Source: an uncultured Collinsella sp.
GTDB taxonomy: Bacteria; Actinomycetota; Coriobacteriia; Coriobacteriales; Coriobacteriaceae
Assembly (NCBI GenBank): GCA_900544425.1
Contig: UQUX01000001.1
Span: 1-53,149, forward strand
Length of the DNA: 53,149 nucleotides
Reading direction: 5' to 3'
Below, one piece after another: positions 43,853 to 51,751 of this stretch. Position numbers and translations under genes: made by a program. The notes below the pieces were generated by a model, which worked only from the letters and a program-made list of their open reading frames with translations, was not told the DNA's origin and made no database searches. Numbering within the stretch: position 1 is the stretch's first letter; the number at the start of each line of letters is the position of its first letter.

Positions 43853-43879
43853 GGTGCCCGAATCCCCAGTTCGGGCACC
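43853..43879 (+). terminator. Intercistronic hairpin between EIICB and GH1 genes, module C
   Basis: 10-bp stem (43853-43862 with 43870-43879) without a T run, in the same position as the hairpin of module A. Confidence 0.5.
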
Positions 43880-43913
43880 TCCCCCTATTCGTATCCCACA
43901 GAAAGGATGACTC

Positions 43914-45335
43914 ATGACCAACCCCATGCAGTTCCCCGACGGCTTTGTGTTTGGCGGCGCCACCGCCGCTTACCAGGTTGAGGGCGAGACCCGTACACAC
44001 GGCAAGGGCAAAGTGCCCTGGGACGATTTCCTGGCTGCTCAGGGCCGTTTCTCCCCCGACCCCGCAAGCGATTTCTACAACAAGTACCCGGTCGATATCG
44101 ACCTGTGCCAGCGCTTCGGCATCAACGGTATCCGTGTCTCCATCGCTTGGAGCCGTATCTTCCCCAACGGCACCGGCGAGATTAACCCCGAGGGCGTCGC
44201 CTTCTATCACGAGCTTTTTGCCACCTGCAACAAAGCCGGCGTTATCCCCTATGTCACGCTCGATCACTTTGACACGCCCGAGGCCTTCTACCAGGACGGC
44301 GGAGAGGGCTTCCTGACGCGCACGACGATCGACGCCTTTGTCGAGTACGCCAAGTTCTGCTTTGCCGAGTTCACCGAGGTCAAGTACTGGTTTACCTTTA
44401 ACGAGATTCCCGCGACCGCCGAGGGCAGCTTTATCGTCGGCAACTGGCCGCACGGCGAGAAGTATCGCCTGGACAAGGCCTTCCAGCTTATGCACAACAT
44501 GATGGTGGCCCATGCCAAGGCCGTCGTCGCCTTCCACGAGGGCGGCTTTGAGGGCGAGATCGGCATTGTCCAGAACCTGGAGCCCAAGTATCCCCTCGAT
44601 CCCAACAGTGCTGCCGACTGCGAGGCCGCCCGCATGGCCGACGTCATTAACAACCGCTGGGTACTCGACGCCACCTTCCGCGGCCACTATGCAGCCGATA
44701 CCATGGAGGCTGCGACCAAGCTGGCTCATATCGCCGGCGGCGAGCTCGACGTCCGCGACGAGGACATCGCCGCGCTGACCGCCGCGCTCCCCTACAACGA
44801 TTGCCTGGGCGTCAACACCTACAAGTGCCAGTTCCTGCGTGCCGCCGAGGGCGAAAACGACATCAACCACAATGGCACCGGCGACAAGGGCTCCTCGCGC
44901 TGGTTCCTCAAGGGCGTGGGCGAGTCATGCGTGCGCGAAGGCATACCCACCACCGATTGGGACTGGATCATCTATCCCGAGGGCCTCTACGACCTGCTGC
45001 TCCGCATTAAGAACGATTACCCCAACTACAAGAAGATCTACATCACCGAGAACGGCATGGGCTATAAGGACGACTTCGAGGATGGCTTTATCGACGACGC
45101 CCCTCGTATCGACTACATGCGCCAGCATCTCGCATGGATCCTCAAGGCAATCGACGGCGGTGTAAACGTCGACGGTTACTTTGTGTGGTCGCTGCAGGAC
45201 CAGTTCTCCTGGACCAACGGCTATAACAAGCGTTACGGCCTGTTCTACATCGACTTTGAGACCCAGAAGCGCTATCCCAAGGCGAGCGCGTACTGGTACA
45301 AGAACGTCGCGGAGACCGGCCTGCTTATGGCCTAG
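43914..45335 (+). CDS. GH1 6-phospho-beta-galactosidase, module C
   Basis: 473 residues, close to the module A enzyme along its whole length. Acid/base Glu164 (WFTFNEI), nucleophile Glu379 (ITENGMGYKD), phosphate loop SWTNGYNKRYGLFYIDF with LacG-type Ser-Trp. AAAGGATG precedes ATG 43914. Compared with module A it has DHFDTPEAFYQDGGEGF in place of HHFDTPLPLFEKGDF at the barrel entrance, so the aglycone site probably differs. Last gene of module C. Confidence 0.9.
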   Translation: MTNPMQFPDGFVFGGATAAYQVEGETRTHGKGKVPWDDFLAAQGRFSPDPASDFYNKYPVDIDLCQRFGINGIRVSIAWSRIFPNGTGEINPEGVAFYHELFATCNKAGVIPYVTLDHFDTPEAFYQDGGEGFLTRTTIDAFVEYAKFCFAEFTEVKYWFTFNEIPATAEGSFIVGNWPHGEKYRLDKAFQLMHNMMVAHAKAVVAFHEGGFEGEIGIVQNLEPKYPLDPNSAADCEAARMADVINNRWVLDATFRGHYAADTMEAATKLAHIAGGELDVRDEDIAALTAALPYNDCLGVNTYKCQFLRAAEGENDINHNGTGDKGSSRWFLKGVGESCVREGIPTTDWDWIIYPEGLYDLLLRIKNDYPNYKKIYITENGMGYKDDFEDGFIDDAPRIDYMRQHLAWILKAIDGGVNVDGYFVWSLQDQFSWTNGYNKRYGLFYIDFETQKRYPKASAYWYKNVAETGLLMA

Positions 45336-45357
45336 TTTCCGCCGCATGCCACCCGTC

Positions 45358-45399
45358 GGCCGCATACGAATCCCAAACCGGTTCGTATGCGGCCTTTTT
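45358..45399 (+). terminator. Terminator of module C
   Basis: Perfect 13-bp stem (45358-45370 with 45382-45394) followed by five Ts. Confidence 0.9.
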
Positions 45400-45427
45400 G
45401 TTTTTGGTGAGCCCGTGCAGGCCGTTT

Positions 45428-45565
45428 ATCTCGATTTGTAACACCTAGCAAGGATTTTCGGCTCCAATTGTTACAGATTGAGATGAACGGGGGCATCCGG
45501 TTCGAAATATCTAGATCTGTAACATCTAACTCGCTTTTAGCCGTCTAACTGTTACAGATTGAGAC
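45428..45565. repeat. 57-bp palindromic repeat pair at the end of module C (R4, R5)
   Basis: R4 45428-45484 and R5 45509-45565, starts 81 bp apart. R4 has arms ATCTCGATTTGTAACA and TGTTACAGATTGAGAT. Confidence 0.9.
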
Positions 45566-45587
45566 GATTCGACGGTATCGTCCGCAT

Positions 45588-45613
45588 GGACACACCGTGG
45601 TACAATTGTGTCC
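45588..45613 (+). promoter_or_regulatory. Toxin-antitoxin promoter and operator
   Basis: GGACACA (45588-45594) and TGTGTCC (45607-45613) form an inverted repeat around TACAAT (45601-45606), which with TGG in front reads as an extended -10. Binding of the antitoxin here would block transcription. Confidence 0.6.
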
Positions 45614-45632
45614 CAACGCAAAGGAGGTACCC

Positions 45633-45899
45633 ATGTCAGCTTGTGTGCCCGTCCGAGATATGAAGGACACTGCTGCATTCACCACGCTTGTTGAGTCTGA
45701 GCGCGACGTCACCGTAACTAAGAACGGCTACGAGGCCATGCACTGCATCAGCAGCGACCAGTATCGCCTCATGCAAGAAGAAATCGCCAAGGCAAAACTG
45801 CTGTCTCGTATGATGTTGGCAGAAGACGAAATATCGCAAGGCGACTACAGCGACTACGAATCCTTCGCGGCTTCGATACGAGACAAATATGACCTATAA
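45633..45899 (+). CDS. Phd/YefM family antitoxin
   Basis: 88 residues. The N-terminal fold begins VPVRDMKDTAAFTTLVE and continues VTVTKNGYEAMHCISSDQYRLM, the Phd/YefM DNA-binding and dimer domain; the acidic C-terminus (EDEISQGDYSDYESF) would wrap the toxin. AAGGAGG precedes ATG 45633; the frame is longer upstream but runs through the promoter. It overlaps the toxin gene by 11 bases. It would neutralise the toxin and repress the operon via the inverted repeat over the -10 box. Confidence 0.9.
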   Translation: MSACVPVRDMKDTAAFTTLVESERDVTVTKNGYEAMHCISSDQYRLMQEEIAKAKLLSRMMLAEDEISQGDYSDYESFAASIRDKYDL

Positions 45900-46194
45900 C
45901 GTCGTAATCCTCAAAAGCGCGCGATATGAGTACGAGAGTATTGTCGGATACCTTGCTCAAATCCTTAAGAATCCGCGTGCAGCAGGCAATTTTGTCGCTG
46001 AGTTTGAATATCAGCTTGATCTGCTTCGCGAGCAGCCGCTCCTACGTCCCCTCTCGCACATGCAAGAGCTGGCGGCACGTAATTACCGATCGTTTCCCGT
46101 CAACAACTACGTGTGCCTTTACAAGCTTGAGCACGAAACAATCTATATCGCCCACATCTTTCATCAGTCACAGGACTACGCCCGCCTGGTCTAG
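45889..46194 (+). CDS. RelE/ParE family toxin
   Basis: 101 residues. Typical small RelE/ParE fold: NVVILKSARYEYESIVGYL, then PLSHMQELAARNYRSFPVNNYVCLYKL and the C-terminal IYIAHIFHQSQDYARLV. The Arg-x-Phe-Pro stretch and late His/Arg residues are where RelE-type mRNA interferases hold catalytic groups, but ParE-type gyrase action cannot be excluded. Overlap with the antitoxin gene and the shared operator mark a type II toxin-antitoxin operon. It lies between a repeat pair and the truncated lacR copy. Confidence 0.88.
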   Translation: MTYNVVILKSARYEYESIVGYLAQILKNPRAAGNFVAEFEYQLDLLREQPLLRPLSHMQELAARNYRSFPVNNYVCLYKLEHETIYIAHIFHQSQDYARLV

Positions 46195-46392
46195 CCCACA
46201 AGCTGAATACTTGGCCCGAGCACATTTGCACGTCATATCGCGTCACGTTGACGCGTAAAATGACGCGCAAATTTTTACGCGTCATCAAATTTGACGCACA
46301 AATGGTGTTTTTACATTTACGTGTCATTTTGCGCGTCATTGTGAAGCGGTAACCCCGCGCTGGCAAGGGCAAAAGTCCTCCTGCAGCGTTAG

Positions 46393-46788
46393 CTAGCAGA
46401 TGACCTGCGTGTGCTCCTCGATGGCGACACGATCCTCGGCGGTAATACCCGGCTCGCACACCACGGCGTCCAAACTGTCCAGGCGGCAGAAAGTGTAGAA
46501 GCCGCGCCTGCCGATCTTGCTGGAGTCGGCGATGAGGCAGCGCGTATCGGCCTTGCTAAAGACGAGCTGCTGGATGCGGCCCTCGTCCATGTTGGACGTG
46601 GACGCGTCGCCGTCCAGAATGCCGTTGGCACCGATAAACGCCGTGTCAATCCCTAGTGCGCGCAGGGTATCCTCGGCCGTGGGCCCCACAAAGGCGGCGG
46701 TGCGGCGGCGGTACATGCCGCCCACCAGGCATAGCTCGCAATCCTCGCGCGCCTCGAGCAGGCTAAAGGCCGAAAGCGAATTGGTCAC
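46393..46788 (-). pseudogene. Truncated lacR copy (C-terminal 131 codons)
   Basis: Corresponds without gaps to 50987-51382 of the full-length LacR-type gene; about 90% identical at protein level (13 differences in 131). The DNA-binding half is missing: similarity ends sharply at 46788, where unrelated sequence begins. A GTG there could start translation, but no ribosome-binding site was seen. The flank after the stop, including TTAGCTAGCAG and a TTTGCRCGTCATATCGCGT block, is also duplicated at the full-length locus. Best read as one end of a duplication bracketing module D. Confidence 0.85.
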
Positions 46789-46880
46789 ATAGATGGAAGT
46801 CAGCTTGTCGGTGACTCGGAGAGCGCCAATGCGATCTCACGACGGCTGCGCTCATTGTCTCAATTAGCTACTCAACGAAA

Positions 46881-46915
46881 TACGGCCCCGCAGCTCAATA
46901 AGCTGCGGGGCCGTA
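46881..46915 (-). terminator. Terminator of the module D EIICB gene
   Basis: Perfect 15-bp stem (46881-46895 with 46901-46915), CAATA loop. Read leftwards the flank is TTTCGTTGAG. Confidence 0.85.
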
Positions 46916-46950
46916 CTATACACCGACGAATCAACGACGGAGTGCATCCA

Positions 46951-48645
46951 CTATTTGGCCAGCTCCTGAACGATCCAGTCAATTGCACCTTCGGGATCGT
47001 TGGTAAGGTCGATATACTCCTTGCCCCTTGTGGTGAGCAGTTTAATTCCAAGGCGATCGGTATCGGCCTTCATAGCGTCATAGTACATGCGTGCCTGGGG
47101 CGCCAGAACAATCACGTTGTACTGATCCATCGTATCATAGTGGCTTCCGTACGCACCGGACTGAGAAACCAGATCAATACCCTTAGCAGCGGCGCCTTCG
47201 CGAAGAGCATTTGCCAAGAGAGTCGAAGTGCCGGCACCCTGGCAAAGCACAAGCACGCGGATCTGCTCCGCCTTGTCCTTTACCGCCTCGAGAGCTTTTG
47301 CGACATTTTCCTGTGCGGCAATAGCATCTGCATCCGAGGTTCCTGCAGTCTCCTTTGCAGACTCTTCCAAACAAAGCTGATGGTCATACGCCTTGCAGAA
47401 CGGATAGTAAATCACAAAGTCAACGACCAACAGCACCGCAATCAATACAAGAGAACGTACATCAAGACCTGTGGTGAGGAATGCACCGATTGGGCCGGGA
47501 AGCGCCCACGGCATGGTATACATGGGGGCGTTCATTCCAATTACGTCAATGAAAAACTTACCGATTATAGCGTTGACCATAGGAGCCGCTAGGAAGGGCA
47601 CGAACATATAGGGATTGAGAACAATCGGCATACCGAAGAGAACGGGCTCGTTAACTCCAAAAATCACCGGGATAATCGATGCCTTGCCCATGGCTTTAAG
47701 CTGCTTGGAACGCATAAACATGATCAGGATAATAGGAACGATGAACGTGCAGCCAGAACCGCCCAGACCGCCGATGAAGTTTGTAAAGTCCAGCGCGAGA
47801 GCAATTGACGGGTGTCCACCTGCTTGGTAAACCGCAAGATTGGTAACGGTATTGTCGTAGAGCGCAGCATTGATCGGAGTCATGACAACCGAGGCACCGT
47901 GAATGCCCATAAATTGGAAAAGTGCGACCGCGCCCTCGATAAGCGCCATGCCAGGATAGGTGTCGACCGCGGAGAACAGCGGCGAGATAAGAGCGGATAC
48001 CAAATTGGCGAACGGCACAGCAAGCAGCTTACGGCTCGCAAGATCGATAAAAGCGCACGCAAGGATCGAAAACCCAAACGCAAAGATATCGCGAAAACTC
48101 TGCGCAATAGAGCCAGGGACCTCTTTGGGGAGCTTGATCGTCACATTATGGCTAATGCACACCTTATAGATATTAACGGTCAAGAATGCGGATACGAACG
48201 CAGCGATAAAACCCTTGGTTCCCATGTAGCCGGTTTCAAAAACAGACGTATCTGCTCCGCCAATCGAGACAACATCGTTCGTCACCGATAGCAAGAACAT
48301 GCCGCACATGGCGCAAACCATGCACGAGGTGGGGTTGAGAGATTTGCCCGAAGGCATGCGGCGGTTCATCGACTTGGCAAGTGAGCTCGCCGTGGTGCCG
48401 GCCACCATAATGCCAAGAAGTCCCATGGTATATGCATAGATTTTATTGAAGAAATCCAGTACCTCAGACGGAAGCGCGATGCCTACATAGGCAGGGAGCG
48501 TCGAAAGAAGAAGGAACAGACTCGAGAACAGCACAATTGGCATATTCGAGAGAAAGCCATCCTTAATCGCCACCAGATAAATGTTCCTTGAGATTTTGTC
48601 GAAGAGGGCCTGGTGTTTTTCAAGGAATTTGACGATAGCGTCCAT
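46951..48645 (-). CDS. PTS lactose-type EIICB permease, module D
   Basis: 564 residues: EIIC (about 1-430), a short linker and EIIB with Cys468 in LCQGAGTSTLL. Motifs FQFMGIHGASVVMTP (where the others have HGPSIV) and PVIFGVNEPVLFGMPIVLNP suggest a substrate unlike that of modules A-C. ATG 48645 with AAAGGATG upstream; longer starts lack support. No glycosidase is adjacent. It is divergent from a TIM-barrel protein and a GntR regulator. The coding sequence is less GC-rich and uses more A/T-ending codons than modules A-C, suggesting separate acquisition. Confidence 0.92.
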   Translation of the reverse strand: MDAIVKFLEKHQALFDKISRNIYLVAIKDGFLSNMPIVLFSSLFLLLSTLPAYVGIALPSEVLDFFNKIYAYTMGLLGIMVAGTTASSLAKSMNRRMPSGKSLNPTSCMVCAMCGMFLLSVTNDVVSIGGADTSVFETGYMGTKGFIAAFVSAFLTVNIYKVCISHNVTIKLPKEVPGSIAQSFRDIFAFGFSILACAFIDLASRKLLAVPFANLVSALISPLFSAVDTYPGMALIEGAVALFQFMGIHGASVVMTPINAALYDNTVTNLAVYQAGGHPSIALALDFTNFIGGLGGSGCTFIVPIILIMFMRSKQLKAMGKASIIPVIFGVNEPVLFGMPIVLNPYMFVPFLAAPMVNAIIGKFFIDVIGMNAPMYTMPWALPGPIGAFLTTGLDVRSLVLIAVLLVVDFVIYYPFCKAYDHQLCLEESAKETAGTSDADAIAAQENVAKALEAVKDKAEQIRVLVLCQGAGTSTLLANALREGAAAKGIDLVSQSGAYGSHYDTMDQYNVIVLAPQARMYYDAMKADTDRLGIKLLTTRGKEYIDLTNDPEGAIDWIVQELAK

Positions 48646-49001
48646 AACACATCCTTTCATGATTCCCGGGCACACAACGATTTATCCGGACTCAACCGTC
48701 GTCGTCCCCGTTTGTATCCACGTATGTAAGTGAATACGTTCTTGTGCGAAATGTAATATCATTTGCGCGATTTGTCATAACCAATTCTTTTTCCGCTTTG
48801 TCGATATGTCAAGAATTCAAATACTTATTCGGTGAACGGTAGTTGATTAATATAAGGTTTTCCCAGCTAAAGGCCATTTTTTCCGAGCAGTACAATAAGT
48901 TTGCAACCGTTCACCGATTGGATATAACATATTTAATATATTGTTGTAACAATATTAGTGACGATGTCACAAGCCTGTCGTTCTAGTCAAAGGAAGTAAC
49001 A
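48646..49001. promoter_or_regulatory. Divergent promoter region of module D
   Basis: 356 AT-rich bp. CTACCGTTCACCGA occurs on the minus strand at 48829-48842, and CAACCGTTCACCGA on the plus strand at 48904-48917, facing each other. ATATTGTT-GT-AACAATAT at 48938-48955 is a near-perfect palindrome and the best candidate operator for the GntR regulator. Confidence 0.6.
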
Positions 49002-49922
49002 ATGCCCAAACGATTACTGAACATGTCCGCATCCGATTTTGCCACCACGTCACCCATGGATCTAAAGCAGGCAATTCTGGCCTCCGAGGGACGTACCATC
49101 ATGGCGGAAAACGTACCCTCTTCCCAATTTCTCAGCGGCGTTACTAATGCAGAAATCGAACGTGCCGCAGGTGCCGACCTGCTTCTGTTTAACGCGTTCG
49201 ATGTGTTCGATCCAGTTATTGCCGGTATTCCAGATGATCTCAATGAAAACCCGGTCACTTGGGTGAAGCGAGCATGCGGAAGGCCGATTGGCGTCAATCT
49301 GGAGCCAGTTGATAACGAGGCAGAGATGTCTGAATCCCGTACGGAAATCCCCATGGGTCGTCGCGTCTCTCCCAAGACCTTAGAAAAGGCTAACGAACTC
49401 GGATTTGATTTTATCTGCCTGACGGGCAACCCTGGAACTGGCGTCTCCAACGATGCGATTGCCCATTCAATCAAACTCTCCAAAGAGCATTTCAATGGCC
49501 TGATCATAGCCGGAAAAATGCATGGAGCGGGCGTTGCGGAACCTGTCATGACGCTCGAAATAGCGCGCGAGTTTGTTGACCTCGGTGTCGATATCCTTCT
49601 GGTGCCAGCCCCCTACACCGTCCCCTGCTTCCAAGAAGCAGACCTGCGCGCCATCGTAGACTTTGTACGATCCTACAACGTAGGCAAGTCAATTGAAGAG
49701 AAGGTTCTCGTCATGGCGGCGAACGGGACGAGTCAAGACTCTTGCGACAGCGAGACCATTAAGAAAATAGGCCTTGCAGCAAAAGCAGCCGGCGCTGACC
49801 TCCAACATATCGGGGACTCCATGAACGGTATTTGCCTGCCCCAGAATATCTTCACGCTCGGACAAGCCCTTCGTGGATACAGGCATCAGATTATCATGCT
49901 GAGCCGCTCTGTGATACGTTAA
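49002..49922 (+). CDS. TIM-barrel-like protein of unknown function, PTS-associated
   Basis: 306 residues, soluble. Alternating strand/helix pattern with Gly/Asp/Asn-rich strand ends (ADLLLFNAFDVFDP, GVNLEPVD, FDFICLTGNPGTGVSND, GLIIAGKMHGAG, DILLVPAPYTVP, VLVMAANGTSQDS, GADLQHIGDS) fits an eight-stranded barrel resembling PEP-mutase-like or aldolase-like proteins; no family can be named with confidence. Proteins of this look have been labelled haloacid dehalogenase-like, but no HAD motif (DxDxT) is present. AAAGGAAG lies before ATG 49002. Its place between the EIICB and GntR genes suggests a role with the product of the module D permease. Confidence 0.7.
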   Translation: MPKRLLNMSASDFATTSPMDLKQAILASEGRTIMAENVPSSQFLSGVTNAEIERAAGADLLLFNAFDVFDPVIAGIPDDLNENPVTWVKRACGRPIGVNLEPVDNEAEMSESRTEIPMGRRVSPKTLEKANELGFDFICLTGNPGTGVSNDAIAHSIKLSKEHFNGLIIAGKMHGAGVAEPVMTLEIAREFVDLGVDILLVPAPYTVPCFQEADLRAIVDFVRSYNVGKSIEEKVLVMAANGTSQDSCDSETIKKIGLAAKAAGADLQHIGDSMNGICLPQNIFTLGQALRGYRHQIIMLSRSVIR

Positions 49923-49994
49923 GGTTACCTTGCCCACGTTACATCCCGACTGAGGCAACCATCAGGTATAACCAACATGCAAACTGAGGCTCTA

Positions 49995-50714
49995 ATGCTC
50001 GATACACACGAAAAACGGCCACTCTATTTACAGCTCACCGACGCGCTGCTCAAGCAGATCGTTGATGAATATCAAGCAGACGATAAACTTCCAACAGAAA
50101 TGGAACTCTGCGACGAATACGCCGTAAGCAGAACAACCGTCCGACTTGCCATGAGTGAGCTGGAGCGTCGTGGAAGTATCTATCGAATCCAAGGTAAGGG
50201 ATCGTTTGTTGCACCGAAACGCGTTAGCGAGCTCAATTCACTTTTAGACTTTGACTTTGCAAGCCATTGCGATGGCGTTGATCCGGATGCCATCACCAAA
50301 CATTTCGGCGGCCTCACATCAGGTCGTCCAATTTCTGTAATGATGCTCCAACAATTTGGATGTCAAAGTCGCGATGAAATTCAGCGTCTTGAATTGACCT
50401 ACGAACTTGAAGGCAGCTTCATAGGCGCTGATACGTTCTTCATTTCAAAGTCGCGCGTTCCGAATAACCAGTTAGATTTTCAGGCATTTAGCAGAATCAT
50501 GGACGACTTGTCCAAGTCTATCCAATCTGTTAGGGAAAGCTATAGAGCACGTCAGCTTAGCGATTCCGAAGCCAGCAATTATGGTGTTGCAAAACTTCCG
50601 GTCATCGAACTGACTCATTATGCTTACGACTCCGGAGGCAAACTAATCTCAATTGTCTGCCGCACCGTCTTAACTGGGCGGGTCCCTTATCAAAACTTTA
50701 TTTTCAAGTCCTAA
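49995..50714 (+). CDS. GntR family regulator with UTRA sensor domain
   Basis: 239 residues from ATG 49995 (GAGG five bases upstream); ATG 49977 is possible. Winged helix-turn-helix RPLYLQLTDALLKQIV...DEYAVSRTTVRLAMSELERRG and the wing YRIQGKGSFVA (about 1-75), then a UTRA ligand domain (about 85-239), the HutC/TreR-like branch that senses sugar phosphates. It probably controls the divergent module D genes through the palindrome at 48938. Markedly less GC-rich than most genes here. Confidence 0.9.
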   Translation: MLDTHEKRPLYLQLTDALLKQIVDEYQADDKLPTEMELCDEYAVSRTTVRLAMSELERRGSIYRIQGKGSFVAPKRVSELNSLLDFDFASHCDGVDPDAITKHFGGLTSGRPISVMMLQQFGCQSRDEIQRLELTYELEGSFIGADTFFISKSRVPNNQLDFQAFSRIMDDLSKSIQSVRESYRARQLSDSEASNYGVAKLPVIELTHYAYDSGGKLISIVCRTVLTGRVPYQNFIFKS

Positions 50715-50729
50715 TGTTCTTTTTCTTTT

Positions 50730-50867
50730 GTCTCGATCTGTAACACGTAGCCGAGTTTTTAAGTCCTAACCGTTACAGATCGAGACAAACAAGGTAGACC
50801 CCACCGAATTGTCTCGATCTGTAACATCTGACTCGCTTTTGGCCGCCTAGATATCACAGGTTGAGAC
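50730..50867. repeat. 57-bp palindromic repeat pair at the end of module D (R6, R7)
   Basis: R6 50730-50786 and R7 50811-50867, starts 81 bp apart. R6 arms GTCTCGATCTGTAACA and CGTTACAGATCGAGAC; the right arm of R7 is more degenerate. Confidence 0.88.
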
Positions 50868-50986
50868 GATTTGATAGTGGAGTCCTCATTTGCGCGTCAT
50901 ATCGCGTAGCTCTGACGCGCTGGTTCCCACAATGGCAGGAGACAAAAGTCCTCCCGCAGCGCTTGTTGGCAATCCCGTAGCGTTAG

Positions 50987-51751
50987 CTAGCAGATGACCT
51001 GCGTGTGTTCCTCGATGGCGGCACGATCCACGGCGGCAATACCCGGCTCGCACACCACGGCGTCCAAACTGTCCAGGCGGCAGAAGGTGTAGAAGTCGCG
51101 CTTGCCGATCTTGCTGGAGTCGGCGATCAGATAGCGCGAGTCGGCCTTGCTAAAGGCGAGCTGCTGGATACGGCCCTCGTCCATGTTGGACGTGGACACG
51201 TCGCCGTCCAGGATGCCGTTGGCGCCGATAAACGCTGCATCGATACCAAGCGCACGCAAGGTATCCTCGGCCGTTGGCCCCACAAAAGCGGCGGTGCGGC
51301 GGCGGTACATGCCGCCCACCAGGCACAGTTCGTAGTCTTCGCTCGCCTCGAGCAGGCTAAACACCGAAAGCGAATTAGTCACGATGCGCAGGCGGCACGC
51401 CGGCAGCATCGAGGCCATCTGCTCAACCGTGGTGCCCGTACCCAAAAAGATGGTCGAGCCCTCCTCGATGAGCTCAACGGCTCGGCGCGCGATCTGCAGC
51501 TTTTCCTCAGCATGTTTGGAACGTTTTTCGCTGTGCGAATACTCGTGGCGCAACATAGTGTGGGGACGTCCCTGTGCACTGCGGGCTCCGCCGTGCACGC
51601 GCTCGATCTCGCCCAGGCTCGCAAGTTCCTCAAGGTCACGGCGGATCGTCATATCCGAGACGCCCAGCGCATCCGAAATCTCCTTGACCGAGACCGTGCC
51701 CTGCTCTTCGAGCAGCTGCCGAACCTTATCCTGTCGCTCTGCCTTAATCAC
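50987..51751 (-). CDS. lacR: LacR-like DeoR family repressor
   Basis: 254 residues. Helix-turn-helix VKEISDALGVSDMTIRRDLEEL and the DeoR hallmark ERVHGGARS; then HSEKRSKHAEEK, TIFLGTGTTVEQ (phosphosugar loop), LVGGMYRRRTAAFVG and ADSSKIGKRDFYTFCRL, all as in LacR of lactic acid bacteria, which responds to tagatose 6-phosphate. GTG 51751 follows GAGGAT. Candidate TTCAAACA...GAACAAA half-sites lie just upstream and near lacA and lacF, consistent with a regulon spread over the window. Divergent from galM. A truncated copy lies at 46393. Confidence 0.88.
   Translation of the reverse strand: MIKAERQDKVRQLLEEQGTVSVKEISDALGVSDMTIRRDLEELASLGEIERVHGGARSAQGRPHTMLRHEYSHSEKRSKHAEEKLQIARRAVELIEEGSTIFLGTGTTVEQMASMLPACRLRIVTNSLSVFSLLEASEDYELCLVGGMYRRRTAAFVGPTAEDTLRALGIDAAFIGANGILDGDVSTSNMDEGRIQQLAFSKADSRYLIADSSKIGKRDFYTFCRLDSLDAVVCEPGIAAVDRAAIEEHTQVIC

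Noticed and set aside
45633..46194. Restriction or phage-defence island beside the toxin-antitoxin pair
   Set aside because: No further defence or phage genes adjoin; the neighbours are sugar-use genes and repeats.
49002..49922. Haloacid dehalogenase-type hydrolase
   Set aside because: No DxDxT nucleophile motif or other HAD motifs; the strand/helix pattern fits a TIM barrel instead.
35691..50867. Evenly spaced palindromic repeats considered as CRISPR arrays
   Set aside because: Never more than two units in a row, 24-bp spacers with shared ends (GAAC... ...CGAA), units of 57 bp, and no cas genes in the window.
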